A DNA stretch of 64,000 bases, from positions 1 to 64,000 of the forward strand of contig NZ_QJSW01000022.1 of NCBI RefSeq assembly GCF_003217495.1. Reading direction: 5' to 3'. Within the stretch, counting starts at the first letter, position 1, and every line of letters starts with the position of its first letter. Source of the stretch: Paenibacillus barcinonensis (lineage in GTDB: Bacteria > Bacillota > Bacilli > Paenibacillales > Paenibacillaceae). Positions 17,294 through 25,664 of this stretch are shown piece after piece. The translations under genes were made by a program, and so were the position numbers. Below the pieces are notes generated by a model. That model was not told the origin of the DNA. It did not search any database and worked only from the letters and a program-made list of their open reading frames with translations.

Positions 17294-18165
17294 TATTCTT
17301 TAACCTCAGGCGGAATGATAACAATCAGTTCTTTCCAGTCCAGGAAGCTGGCATAAGGCTGAATCGTAGCCGTCTTCGTCAAGCCATATTCGCTTTTCTC
17401 CACACTTTTCACTTTGCCAATGCGCATGTACTTCGGGAAGTTATTGATGATGCCGGAGGAGATGATCTCGTCCCCGGCTGCTATGTTGGAGTCCTCCGCA
17501 ATTTTGGTCATTTTCAGCATGCCACTCTTCGGATCATAGCTCTCGATCATGCCAAACACCTTCTCTTTGCCCACCGAGGTAGCAGCGATTGCATTCGATG
17601 TGGGATCATTCGCATCCATCGAAGTTAACAGGTTTACCGTTGATGTATAGGAGCTAACGTGACTGATGACTCCGACCAGCCCTTCCTGCGAAGTCACTGC
17701 CATTCCTGGCTTAATGCCCGCATTTTCCCCGATATCAATGTTAATCGTTCTGCTATTCGGGTCCGAATTGGCGCTGATAACCTGCGCAATTCGAGAACTA
17801 TAGTTATACCTGTTCTTCTGTTCCTCAGTGAAGTTGAGTGCCTTCTGAAGCTGTTGGTTCGTCTGCTCCATTTCATTGTACTTCAACCGGTCGCGTGTGT
17901 AATGTCCCATTGCAATACGGAGCTCTTCATTCTCCTGATACACCGCACGCATGTTCGCTACATCTTTGAAAAAGCCCGCTACATAGGAAGCGGGCTTGTA
18001 AAATACGTATTGTACAAATCCAACGGAATCCTTCAGGAATTTCTCCGGCCAGGATAAAGTGGCACGCGGACTAAGCGTAAAGCCCATCAACGCGATAAAT
18101 GTAACAAGGCCCACCAGCAAAACAAAAAGTCTTTTGTTACCAAGCAGTTTAAACAGTTCCAACAC
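17293..18165 (-). CDS. mreC: Rod shape-determining protein MreC
   Basis: 290 aa. One N-terminal membrane helix (about residues 11-30) is followed by a coiled coil (about 70-115) and the extracytoplasmic beta-domain (about 120-285) that binds penicillin-binding proteins. The conserved segment NIDIGENAGIKPGMAVTSQEGLVG is present. The start is read as TTG at 18163-18165; GAGGG lies only 2 bases before it, so the exact start is uncertain. mreD follows directly. Confidence 0.94.
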   Translation of the reverse strand: MLELFKLLGNKRLFVLLVGLVTFIALMGFTLSPRATLSWPEKFLKDSVGFVQYVFYKPASYVAGFFKDVANMRAVYQENEELRIAMGHYTRDRLKYNEMEQTNQQLQKALNFTEEQKNRYNYSSRIAQVISANSDPNSRTINIDIGENAGIKPGMAVTSQEGLVGVISHVSSYTSTVNLLTSMDANDPTSNAIAATSVGKEKVFGMIESYDPKSGMLKMTKIAEDSNIAAGDEIISSGIINNFPKYMRIGKVKSVEKSEYGLTKTATIQPYASFLDWKELIVIIPPEVKE

Positions 18166-18345
18166 CCTCTAACATCCATTATTCTCTTCCGAGCTTGGCC
18201 CGGCGGGGAGACATCATATCTGCAGTCCCTGCGAGAATACCAGCTGATCCTCCCCTGTTAAGCGGGTTATAGCTCTCCCGGAAATACCGGGTTCATTGCA
18301 TTAATACGCCGCTGCCTGATCCGGAGTCAGGCAGACGACTGCCCA

Positions 18346-19380
18346 TTAACGCTTGGAACGAACTGCTGAACTGCTTCTGCTTTTGAACATATGAATATTT
18401 TCCAGTGCTTTACCGGTTCCAATCGCTACGCAATCAAGCGGATTCTCTGCAACAATAACAGGCATGCCTGTCTCTCCAGCAAGCAATTTGTCCAGATTAC
18501 GCAATAATGCTCCGCCGCCAGTCAGCACAATTCCACGGTCCATAATATCCGCAGCAAGCTCGGGAGGACATTTCTCCAGAGTTACTTTGACCGCTTCAAT
18601 AATCGCATTTACCGTATCTGCCAGCGCTTCGCTGATTTCGTCCGAGGTAATTGTAATCGTCTTAGGCAGACCTGTCACGAGGTCACGTCCACGAATCTCC
18701 ATCGTTTCCACTTGCTCCAATGGCATCGCTGATCCAATGTCCATTTTGAGCTGCTCGGAAGTACGCTCACCGATCATCAAATTATATTGACGTTTAATAT
18801 ATTGAATGACGGATTCATCCATCTCATCTCCTGCAACACGCACAGAACGGCTGGTTACAATCCCGCCAAGCGAGATGACAGCCACCTCTGTTGTACCGCC
18901 ACCAATGTCAACAACCATGCTTCCTGTTGGCTCCCATACCGGCAGGTCTGCACCAATTGCAGCCGCAAAAGGCTCTTCAATCGTATAAGCCTCACGAGCA
19001 CCGGCTTGTTTGGTAGCATCTTCAACCGCACGCTGTTCTACTGCCGTTATGCCGGACGGTACACAAACCATCACGTTTGGATGACGCTGGAATATGGAGC
19101 GCTGCTTCTGTGCCTGACGAATGAAATATTTGATCATCGTTGCAGTTGTATCAAAGTCGGCGATAACCCCATCCTTCATTGGGCGAATGGCACGGATGTT
19201 ACCAGGTGTACGTCCGATCATTTTTTTGGCTGACTCACCCACTGCTTCAATGCTTTTGGTATCCGTACGCAGAGCAACTACCGAAGGTTCACGCACCACG
19301 ATTCCTTTACCCCGTACATAAACCAGCGTATTCGCTGTCCCCAAATCAATACCCAAGTCTTTCGTAAAACCACCAAACAT
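18346..19380 (-). CDS. mreB: Actin-like rod shape protein MreB
   Basis: 344 aa. The protein forms membrane-bound filaments that direct lateral wall synthesis. The ATP-binding phosphate loops DLGTANTLVYV (about residue 11) and VDIGGGTTEVAVISLGG (about residue 158) and the adenosine motif VLTGGGALL are all present. A 180-base gap separates it from mreC; it contains a GC-rich inverted repeat (GTCTGCCTGACTCCGGATCAGGCAG, seen at about 18312-18336) without a T run. Confidence 0.97.
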   Translation of the reverse strand: MFGGFTKDLGIDLGTANTLVYVRGKGIVVREPSVVALRTDTKSIEAVGESAKKMIGRTPGNIRAIRPMKDGVIADFDTTATMIKYFIRQAQKQRSIFQRHPNVMVCVPSGITAVEQRAVEDATKQAGAREAYTIEEPFAAAIGADLPVWEPTGSMVVDIGGGTTEVAVISLGGIVTSRSVRVAGDEMDESVIQYIKRQYNLMIGERTSEQLKMDIGSAMPLEQVETMEIRGRDLVTGLPKTITITSDEISEALADTVNAIIEAVKVTLEKCPPELAADIMDRGIVLTGGGALLRNLDKLLAGETGMPVIVAENPLDCVAIGTGKALENIHMFKSRSSSAVRSKR

Positions 19381-19520
19381 AACGTATTCTCCTTTTCTGC
19401 CTCATATTACCGCTCCCGATTCATTCGCAGAGCGTAATTGTTATTTCCACGGAACCGTCGAGCTAATATTCGCATTTGTTTAATTGTTGAATCTTTAACA
19501 TTAAAGTGAACCTATCTATG

Positions 19521-19534
19521 ACGGACATGTCCGT
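19521..19534. promoter_or_regulatory. Perfect palindrome between radC and mreB
   Basis: ACGGACATGTCCGT is a perfect 14-bp palindrome, enclosed by CTATGA and TCATAG arms at about 19515-19546. No T run follows on either strand, so it is not a typical terminator. It lies 140 bases upstream of the mreB start and 40 bases past the radC stop. It could be an operator, but no known regulator was recognised. Confidence 0.4.
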
Positions 19535-19573
19535 GATCATTCATAGAAAAAAACATCAACGCCAACCATTATA

Positions 19574-20263
19574 TTATACCAAGCCCTTCTCCTTCAAACT
19601 TACATAGGTTCCATCACCGATAACAAGGTGATCCAGCACGTCAATTCCCACGATCGCACCAGCTTCGATCAGTCTCTTCGTTATCTGAATGTCTTCCGGG
19701 CTGGGCGTAGGATCACCGCTTGGATGGTTATGTGCACAAACAATGGAGGCACTGCTGCATTTGATGGCGGCCCGAAATACTTCACGTGGATGTACAATTG
19801 AAGCATTAAGGCTGCCCATGGAGAGTGTTTCCTGAGCAATGATATGATTTTTACTATTGAGAAAAAGACATACAAAATGTTCTTTTTGCAAGTAACGCAG
19901 CTGTTCCATCAAAATATCCGCTGCATCTCGCGGTGTTCGAATGCACGATGAAGGTGCCAGTCGGCTCTTGGCAATGCGATGCCCCAGTTCAATACCGGCC
20001 TTCAACTGCACAGCCTTGGCTTGTCCTACGCCCTTCATAGCTGTCAGCTCTTCCAGACTCAGATCCATCAGTGAGCGAACTCCGCCTGCATTATTCAATA
20101 TCCGCTGCGCCATATGCACAGCAGATTCCTGTCTTGTTCCCGTTCGAAGTAAAATAGCCAGCAGTTCGGCATGGCTCAAGGCGCCCGCCCCATATTCCAT
20201 CATGCGTTCTCTCGGGCGTTCTTCCAGGGGGATGTCGCGCATCATGTATTGAGCCGACTCCAT
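19574..20263 (-). CDS. radC: RadC-family JAB/MPN domain protein
   Basis: 229 aa. An N-terminal helix-hairpin-helix part (LTAMKGVGQAKAVQLKAGIELG, about residues 65-90) is followed by a JAMM metalloprotease-like domain with HNHPSGDPTPSPED (about residues 178-191). Despite the name a role in DNA repair is not established; the biochemical function is unknown. The position between maf and mreB matches B. subtilis ysxA. Confidence 0.95.
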   Translation of the reverse strand: MESAQYMMRDIPLEERPRERMMEYGAGALSHAELLAILLRTGTRQESAVHMAQRILNNAGGVRSLMDLSLEELTAMKGVGQAKAVQLKAGIELGHRIAKSRLAPSSCIRTPRDAADILMEQLRYLQKEHFVCLFLNSKNHIIAQETLSMGSLNASIVHPREVFRAAIKCSSASIVCAHNHPSGDPTPSPEDIQITKRLIEAGAIVGIDVLDHLVIGDGTYVSLKEKGLV

Positions 20264-20295
20264 ATGTTCCCTCTTTTCACAACATTGTATTGGGT

Positions 20296-20910
20296 CTACT
20301 GCCTTGACAGCACATATACTCCGAAGCCTTCAAGCATATCGCTGAGTAAAGATAACGGCAAGCCTACCACATTAAAATAACATCCTTCAATGCGGTCGAT
20401 CAGTGAAGCGCCGATGCCTTGAATAGCGTATGATCCTGCTTTGTCCGAGGGCTCCCCTGTTTGTACATATGCACGAATGGTTGCTTCCGAAAGCTCCTTC
20501 ATCGTTACATCGGTTTGACGATATTGCACCACTGCATGTCCAGTGCCTGCATCAATGCATGCAACACCTGTGAACACACGATGCTCCCGTCCTTGCAGCC
20601 GAGACAGCATACGTTCGGCATCAGCAGCATCAACCGGTTTGCCCAAAATTTCATTGTCCAGCACAACAATGGTGTCACTGCCAACGATAATTGATTCCTG
20701 CTGGTTCCCCTCAAGTCCACGATACACAGCAAGTGCCTTGCGCATAGCAAGTTCCTGTACCGTCTGCTCCGGTGTCCAGTCCGGAGGTGTATGTTCATCT
20801 GCATGACTTGGTATAACTTCAAACGCTAGATGGAGTGATGCAATCAGTTCTTTACGCCGCGGCGATGTGGAGGCCAGAATAATCGGGCGCTGCTCTTTGT
20901 TATTCAACAT
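20296..20910 (-). CDS. maf: Maf family nucleoside triphosphate pyrophosphatase
   Basis: 204 aa. The N-terminal signature ILASTSPRRKELI (about residue 11) and the catalytic GSDTIVVLD segment (about residue 79) define Maf, which hydrolyses modified or canonical dTTP/UTP and whose overexpression blocks septation in B. subtilis. It stands between the SpoIIB-like/DUF4321 genes and radC, as in Bacillus. Confidence 0.95.
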   Translation of the reverse strand: MLNNKEQRPIILASTSPRRKELIASLHLAFEVIPSHADEHTPPDWTPEQTVQELAMRKALAVYRGLEGNQQESIIVGSDTIVVLDNEILGKPVDAADAERMLSRLQGREHRVFTGVACIDAGTGHAVVQYRQTDVTMKELSEATIRAYVQTGEPSDKAGSYAIQGIGASLIDRIEGCYFNVVGLPLSLLSDMLEGFGVYVLSRQ

Positions 20911-21000
20911 TAACGGCTCCTTATACTACGGCGACACCTGTCTGAATCACTGATAAATAGATGTCACTTGTTTATTTTTTTGTCAACATTCGTCATTCTT

Positions 21001-21243
21001 CTACAGTCTGCGATACAGCCATATGGCCGCTATAATGCCGATCAGACTCAGAAGACTCATTTGAAATTGAAATGAAAGGTCATAACTGAAAATATCCAGA
21101 TCAGCCTGAGGCGACCATCGAATCGTTGTGACCTTGGTTAAAAAGGCTACCGCCTTTACAGGCTGCAGTGCCTTGGCGATCCACGCTCCAGCCATCCAGC
21201 CAAGCAGCAGAAACAATAATAATACGCCGAAGTTTTTTTTCAT
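21001..21243 (-). CDS. Small membrane protein, DUF4321-like
   Basis: 80 aa. Two hydrophobic helices (about residues 5-25 and 57-78) flank a short loop with TTIRWSPQADLDIFSYD. Length and layout fit the DUF4321 family, found in Paenibacillus and clostridia next to maf and the SPOR protein; function unknown. It ends 90 bases before maf. Confidence 0.75.
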   Translation of the reverse strand: MKKNFGVLLLFLLLGWMAGAWIAKALQPVKAVAFLTKVTTIRWSPQADLDIFSYDLSFQFQMSLLSLIGIIAAIWLYRRL

Positions 21244-21318
21244 CGGTTAATCTTCCCTCGCCATTTTTTGACACCCACATTATTATACGGGGTTTTGTAC
21301 GTCAATACAAACACAAAT

Positions 21319-21352
21319 CCGGCAGGGGGAACTATTTCCAGTTCCTTGCCGG
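21319..21352 (-). terminator. Possible terminator after the SPOR protein gene
   Basis: The minus-strand hairpin CCGGCAAGGAACT-GGAAAT-AGTTCCCCCTGCCGG is followed by ATTTGTGTTTG, a broken T run. The stem is strong and lies 38 bases after the spoIIB-like stop, so it may be a weak or leaky terminator before the DUF4321 gene. Confidence 0.55.
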
Positions 21353-21390
21353 ACAGGGATTTTAAGTCCATGTTATCAGAACAGTTCCGC

Positions 21391-22593
21391 TTACTGCTTG
21401 ATTGCCTCAAGCCACTTTTTCTGCTGCAACACATACTGGATCAAATCGGACTGTACAGCCCACATATGCACAGCATCCGGATTTTTATTGTACTCGGCAA
21501 TAGCCGTTACCGCACTGTTCATTGACTTTTCCATACTGGAAACAAGCGGCTGTACCTCTGACGTCATTCCAGGAGAAAGGCTCTTCAGACCGTTCATCCA
21601 CGTTTGGTGCTGATTAGACAATACCTGCATCATTTCTGGAGCTATAGCCGCCTGAACCGATTGCCCCAGCTGCTGGATGGATAATGTGGATAACTGATCA
21701 ACGAGCGCCGAGCTGTTTTTGAAGAAAAGAGAGGCGTCATCCTGCTTGCTTCCAAATATAACAGGCTTCACGTCAGGGTTCACGATTTCCTTGACATACA
21801 ATTCAACTCCCTGGGACTTCAATCTCGTACTGAGAAGCTTGGCCTCTTCCCGATCAGCAGAAATGCCTGCGTAAACACGATTGCCGTCATCAGGGTCCGT
21901 ACCCGCCGCTATTCCCGCCTGGGTAAGCTCAAGCTTGGCCTGCTCCGCTCTTTCCGGGGAACTGAACACTCCGTATTGAAGCGCGTAGTAGGTGCCACCC
22001 GCAGAAGAGGTTACAAGTTGTCCTGTGGTCGCGGCCGTTTCCTGCTGACCTGTTACAGCAGATGCTGTTTGATTCACAGGCAACATTTCATCCGGTTTCG
22101 TCGTGCCCTCCCTGTTAAAAAAGGACAGAATCACCATGCCGAACAGCGCTCCGGTCACCAGTGCACCTGAGATTGCTCCAATCATCTTCCAGCCTCTTGG
22201 CGGACGATTACGTTTATAAGAATAATTATCGGATTCGATCATCCAGTTATGACCCTGATCCACATCAAATTCAAATTCAGAATCCTCATTGCGGTAATTC
22301 GGCACATTGTTATGCTTGGATTGCTTTGATTCGAGATGATGCAATTCAGAGCGGGAGGCATCTGCCAGAATCGTTCCTCCCCAGTCAACAGGCAATTCCT
22401 CTGCCTGCCATGTGGGTGCTGTGCTGCTGCCTGTTACGCTGCTCGTTTCCGATTCAGGTTTCAGTTTCTCTTCTGATACATACGGCATGTCCTCTTCGTT
22501 TGTGACCAGCGAACCGGAAGCCAGCATCTCCTCACCCTGAAGCTTGTCCGACTCTTGATTTCCAAAGCGAAACGTCATTCTGGCGTTGCTCAC
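21391..22593 (-). CDS. spoIIB: SPOR-domain membrane protein, SpoIIB-like
   Basis: 400 aa. An acidic cytoplasmic N-terminus (about 1-130) is followed by one membrane helix (about 138-160), a linker and a SPOR domain (about 190-265, YYALQYGVFSSPERAEQAKL). The C-terminal part (about 275-400) is helical. SPOR domains bind denuded septal glycans. In B. subtilis spoIIB, a SPOR protein needed for timely septal thinning, has the same place between folC and maf. Sequence outside the SPOR domain diverges, so this rests on architecture and position. The start is GTG at 22591-22593, 9 bases after AAAGGAG. Confidence 0.72.
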   Translation of the reverse strand: MSNARMTFRFGNQESDKLQGEEMLASGSLVTNEEDMPYVSEEKLKPESETSSVTGSSTAPTWQAEELPVDWGGTILADASRSELHHLESKQSKHNNVPNYRNEDSEFEFDVDQGHNWMIESDNYSYKRNRPPRGWKMIGAISGALVTGALFGMVILSFFNREGTTKPDEMLPVNQTASAVTGQQETAATTGQLVTSSAGGTYYALQYGVFSSPERAEQAKLELTQAGIAAGTDPDDGNRVYAGISADREEAKLLSTRLKSQGVELYVKEIVNPDVKPVIFGSKQDDASLFFKNSSALVDQLSTLSIQQLGQSVQAAIAPEMMQVLSNQHQTWMNGLKSLSPGMTSEVQPLVSSMEKSMNSAVTAIAEYNKNPDAVHMWAVQSDLIQYVLQQKKWLEAIKQ

Positions 22594-22751
22594 CCGTACC
22601 CACTCCTTTATCCCCTTTGTACCAGCTATATGCGAACATCAGGCACAACATTCCATAAAATGTAGTTTCTATATACGTTGAACTAAAGGAATGTGTAAGC
22701 AAATAGTTCAACGATGTACCTAGCCCCCTTGGTTTCTTGCAAATACATTGC

Positions 22752-22791
22752 AAAAAAACGCCTGGCTTCATAAAGAAGCAAGACGTTTTTG
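22752..22791 (-). terminator. Terminator after murC
   Basis: On the minus strand AAAACGTCTTGCTTC-TTTAT-GAAGCCAGGCGTTTT is followed by a T run. It lies about 30 bases after the murC stop. Confidence 0.9.
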
Positions 22792-22821
22792 GGACAGGAC
22801 TCACCTGTTAAAATCAGCTAA

Positions 22822-24201
22822 TTACTTTAATCCTTTGGCGAGTGCATCGCCAACCTTCCAGATATCCCCTGCGCCCATCGTAAGCACAAGATCTCCCGGC
22901 TGTAAACGTGGCTGCAGATCAGCGACAACCTCTTCTTTTGTCGGAAGATATCTTGCCGAGGCGTTGCTGTTCTGTACAATCAGTTCCACCAATCTGGCCG
23001 AATGCACACCTTCAATCTGCTTCTCGCCCGCAGGAGAGTAGATGTCGGTAATCAATACCTCATCCGCCTCGGCAAACGCCCGGCTGAAGGCATCCAGCAG
23101 GAAAAATGTGCGTGTATATCGCTGCGGCTGGAATACGGCGATGATCCGTTTCCCCGTCGCTTTGGCTGCACTAATTGTTGCTTCAATCTCCGTAGGGTGG
23201 TGAGCATAATCGTCAATAATCAGCATATCACGCGACTCTCCCAGCACCTGGAATCTGCGTTTGGCTCCATGGAACTGAATGATGGCTTCCGTAATTTGAT
23301 CAAATGGAATACCCACTTCCAAACACGAAATTACCGTAGCCATAGCGTTGTAAAGATTATGTTTGCCCGGAACCGATAATTCCACGGTCCCAAGTGCTGC
23401 ACCCTGATAATTCATAGTAAAGGAGATCAGACGGTCTCCAAGCACGATATCCGTTGCCGTATAATCAGCGGCACAATCAATGCCGTACGTCGTTACGCGA
23501 GATTGGAGCTGTGGCAGAATACTTTGAATATTTTCATCATCCGCACAAACAATTGCCGTGCCCTCCGGACGAATCTGACTCAAAAACTGCACATAAGCCT
23601 CTTTAAGCTGCTCAAAATCACTGTTGTAATTTTCGAGGTGATCGGCCTCGATATTCGTAACAACCCCGAGATAGGGGTGATACTGTAAAAATGAACCATC
23701 GCTCTCGTCTGCCTCGGCAACTACCCAGTCGCTTTGACCGGCCTTCGCGTTGGTCCCCAAATTCATAATCTCTCCACCAATGATGTAGGTTGGATCTGTA
23801 CCACATTTGTCCATTACCAATGCGATCATGGATGAAGTTGTTGTTTTACCGTGGGCTCCAGCTACGGCAATTCCTTTACGCTCATTCATCAACCGCCCCA
23901 GCATCTGTGCACGATGAAGAATGGGAATGTTAAGCTGCTCAGCAGCTACACGTTCCACATTATCCGCAGGAGCTGCGGTCGAGTAGACCACCAGATCCGC
24001 TCCGTTTACATGCTCTGCGGTATGTCCAATATATATTTTCGCCCCTTTGGCTGCCAGCTTCTCCGTCAATTCCTGTGAAGCGACATCCGATCCGGTAACG
24101 GTGTATCCCATCTCCAGCATAACCCGGGCGATGGCACTCATGCCATAACCGCCAATCCCTATAAAATGAACGTGTTCCGATGTGTTTAACAAAACTTTCA
24201 C
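22822..24201 (-). CDS. murC: UDP-N-acetylmuramate--L-alanine ligase
   Basis: About 459 aa. Adds L-alanine to UDP-MurNAc, the first peptide step of peptidoglycan synthesis. The N-terminal Rossmann motif HFIGIGGYGMS, the ATP loop GAHGKTTTSSM (about residue 115) and the catalytic DDYAHHPTEI motif are present. Three starts compete: TTG at 24204, GTG at 24201 (4-base GTGA overlap with the folC stop) and TTG at 24192 (GGTGA 5 bases upstream). GTG is used here on the overlap, with low certainty. Translation is coupled with folC. Confidence 0.95.
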   Translation of the reverse strand: MKVLLNTSEHVHFIGIGGYGMSAIARVMLEMGYTVTGSDVASQELTEKLAAKGAKIYIGHTAEHVNGADLVVYSTAAPADNVERVAAEQLNIPILHRAQMLGRLMNERKGIAVAGAHGKTTTSSMIALVMDKCGTDPTYIIGGEIMNLGTNAKAGQSDWVVAEADESDGSFLQYHPYLGVVTNIEADHLENYNSDFEQLKEAYVQFLSQIRPEGTAIVCADDENIQSILPQLQSRVTTYGIDCAADYTATDIVLGDRLISFTMNYQGAALGTVELSVPGKHNLYNAMATVISCLEVGIPFDQITEAIIQFHGAKRRFQVLGESRDMLIIDDYAHHPTEIEATISAAKATGKRIIAVFQPQRYTRTFFLLDAFSRAFAEADEVLITDIYSPAGEKQIEGVHSARLVELIVQNSNASARYLPTKEEVVADLQPRLQPGDLVLTMGAGDIWKVGDALAKGLK

Positions 24202-25574
24202 CAACCTTTTTCAGAATCGGTTTGATGCAAAAGGGCTGCCCGCACGTCTGCAATCAGATAAAGCGTGCCGGAAACCACCCCCAGATCCTCCGCTTCCGTC
24301 CGTGACTTCAATAGATCAAGTGCCTTAGCCCAATCGGGCTCGACGATGATTTCCAGTTCCCGTTTCGCAATGGCAGTACGTACCTGTTCTACAACCTGCA
24401 GTAGTTCAGGTGCAGCCATTTTGCGTCGGAAATCTGGCTCGGTCAGGATCAGCGTATCCACTAGTGGCAGTATATGCTGCAAATATGCTTCGTGATGCTT
24501 ATTCGCCAGCATACCCATCATCAAAATTAACTTTTTTTGGGGATATACGTCGATAATGCTCTTGGCCAGTGATTCCGCCCCTTCAGGATTATGAGCTCCG
24601 TCCAGCACAATCAAAGGATTGTCACTGATTTGCTCAAACCTCCCTGCCCAGAAGGCATTCTTGAAGCCAAGCTTGATATCGTCTTCATCCAACATAAACG
24701 CCATATACTGCCGAAGTACCTCAAGAGCCATAAATGCAGCCGCAGCATTGTCACACTGATATACACCCTGCATCCGAATGTGAAGCTGCATATCCCTGAA
24801 CGGTCCTGCAAACTGGAGGCTTTGTCCTTCCTTGTTGCTCTTCAGTCTGCGGTAGGAGAACTGGTCTCCGGCCAGATACACCGTAGTTCGCAGCTGCTGC
24901 GCTCTCTCTTGAATTACCTTTACAGCCTCAGGCTGTGAGACACAGGTCACAACAGGAACACCCGGCTTGATGATGCCCGCCTTTTCATACGCAATCTTCT
25001 CGATGGTATCTCCAAGCACATCTGTATGATCCATACCGATGTTCGTAATTACCGACACAACGGGCGTAACGATGTTCGTTACGTCCATCCTTCCCCCCAG
25101 CCCAGTCTCCCATACCACGATATCAGGGTAACACTCTTCCGCATAGTACAGCAGTGCGAGAGCTGTGGATACTTCAAACATCGTTGGTGAACCCATCGGT
25201 GTAGAAGCCATCTCCACCACAAGCGGACGCAAGCGGTTCGACAGCTTTAACAGAATTTCTTCCGGGATGTCCTCACCGTTGTATTGAAAGCGATTTGTGA
25301 ATTTTGTGATATAAGGTGACGTGAATGTACCAACGTCATATCCCGCCTGCAGCAGCACCGACGTCAAAAAAGCGCAAGTCGAACCTTTACCGTTCGTTCC
25401 CGCGACATGAATGAATTTGAGTCGTTGATGCGGATTGCCAAGCTGTACCATCAAGCTCTCAATTCGTTCGAGCCCGGGCCGGATGCCAAAAGGAATAAGG
25501 CCATTGATCCAGTCGACGGCCTCGTCATACGTTTGTAAAGGGGTTACTGTATCTGTCGCATTTAATTCCGTCAT
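24198..25574 (-). CDS. folC: Folylpolyglutamate synthase / dihydrofolate synthase
   Basis: 458 aa Mur-ligase-like enzyme that adds glutamates to folate and usually also makes dihydrofolate from dihydropteroate. The ATP loop VAGTNGKGSTC lies near residue 55, and VWETGLGGRMDVTN and LDGAHNPEG are family motifs. The start is ATG at 25572-25574, with GAAGGTGA upstream. A longer frame to 25649 would run into the valS terminator and is rejected. It is followed directly by murC. Confidence 0.95.
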   Translation of the reverse strand: MTELNATDTVTPLQTYDEAVDWINGLIPFGIRPGLERIESLMVQLGNPHQRLKFIHVAGTNGKGSTCAFLTSVLLQAGYDVGTFTSPYITKFTNRFQYNGEDIPEEILLKLSNRLRPLVVEMASTPMGSPTMFEVSTALALLYYAEECYPDIVVWETGLGGRMDVTNIVTPVVSVITNIGMDHTDVLGDTIEKIAYEKAGIIKPGVPVVTCVSQPEAVKVIQERAQQLRTTVYLAGDQFSYRRLKSNKEGQSLQFAGPFRDMQLHIRMQGVYQCDNAAAAFMALEVLRQYMAFMLDEDDIKLGFKNAFWAGRFEQISDNPLIVLDGAHNPEGAESLAKSIIDVYPQKKLILMMGMLANKHHEAYLQHILPLVDTLILTEPDFRRKMAAPELLQVVEQVRTAIAKRELEIIVEPDWAKALDLLKSRTEAEDLGVVSGTLYLIADVRAALLHQTDSEKGW

Positions 25575-25612
25575 CTCTGATTCACCTTCGGTTCCCTGTT
25601 TGATTAATAATT

Positions 25613-25654
25613 GAAAAAAGCAGCCGGATGGCGCAAGTAAACACTCCATCCGAC
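25613..25654 (-). terminator. Terminator between valS and folC
   Basis: The minus strand has a 9-bp stem GTCGGATGG/CCATCCGGC (one G-T pair) with a 14-base loop, followed by TGCTTTTTT. It begins 11 bases after the valS stop, so valS is largely separated from folC-murC. Confidence 0.75.
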
Positions 25655-25664
25655 CCTTTGGATA

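Noticed and set aside
18312..18336. Terminator between mreB and mreC
   Set aside because: The GC-rich inverted repeat has no T run, so termination is not supported; it may only be a secondary structure.
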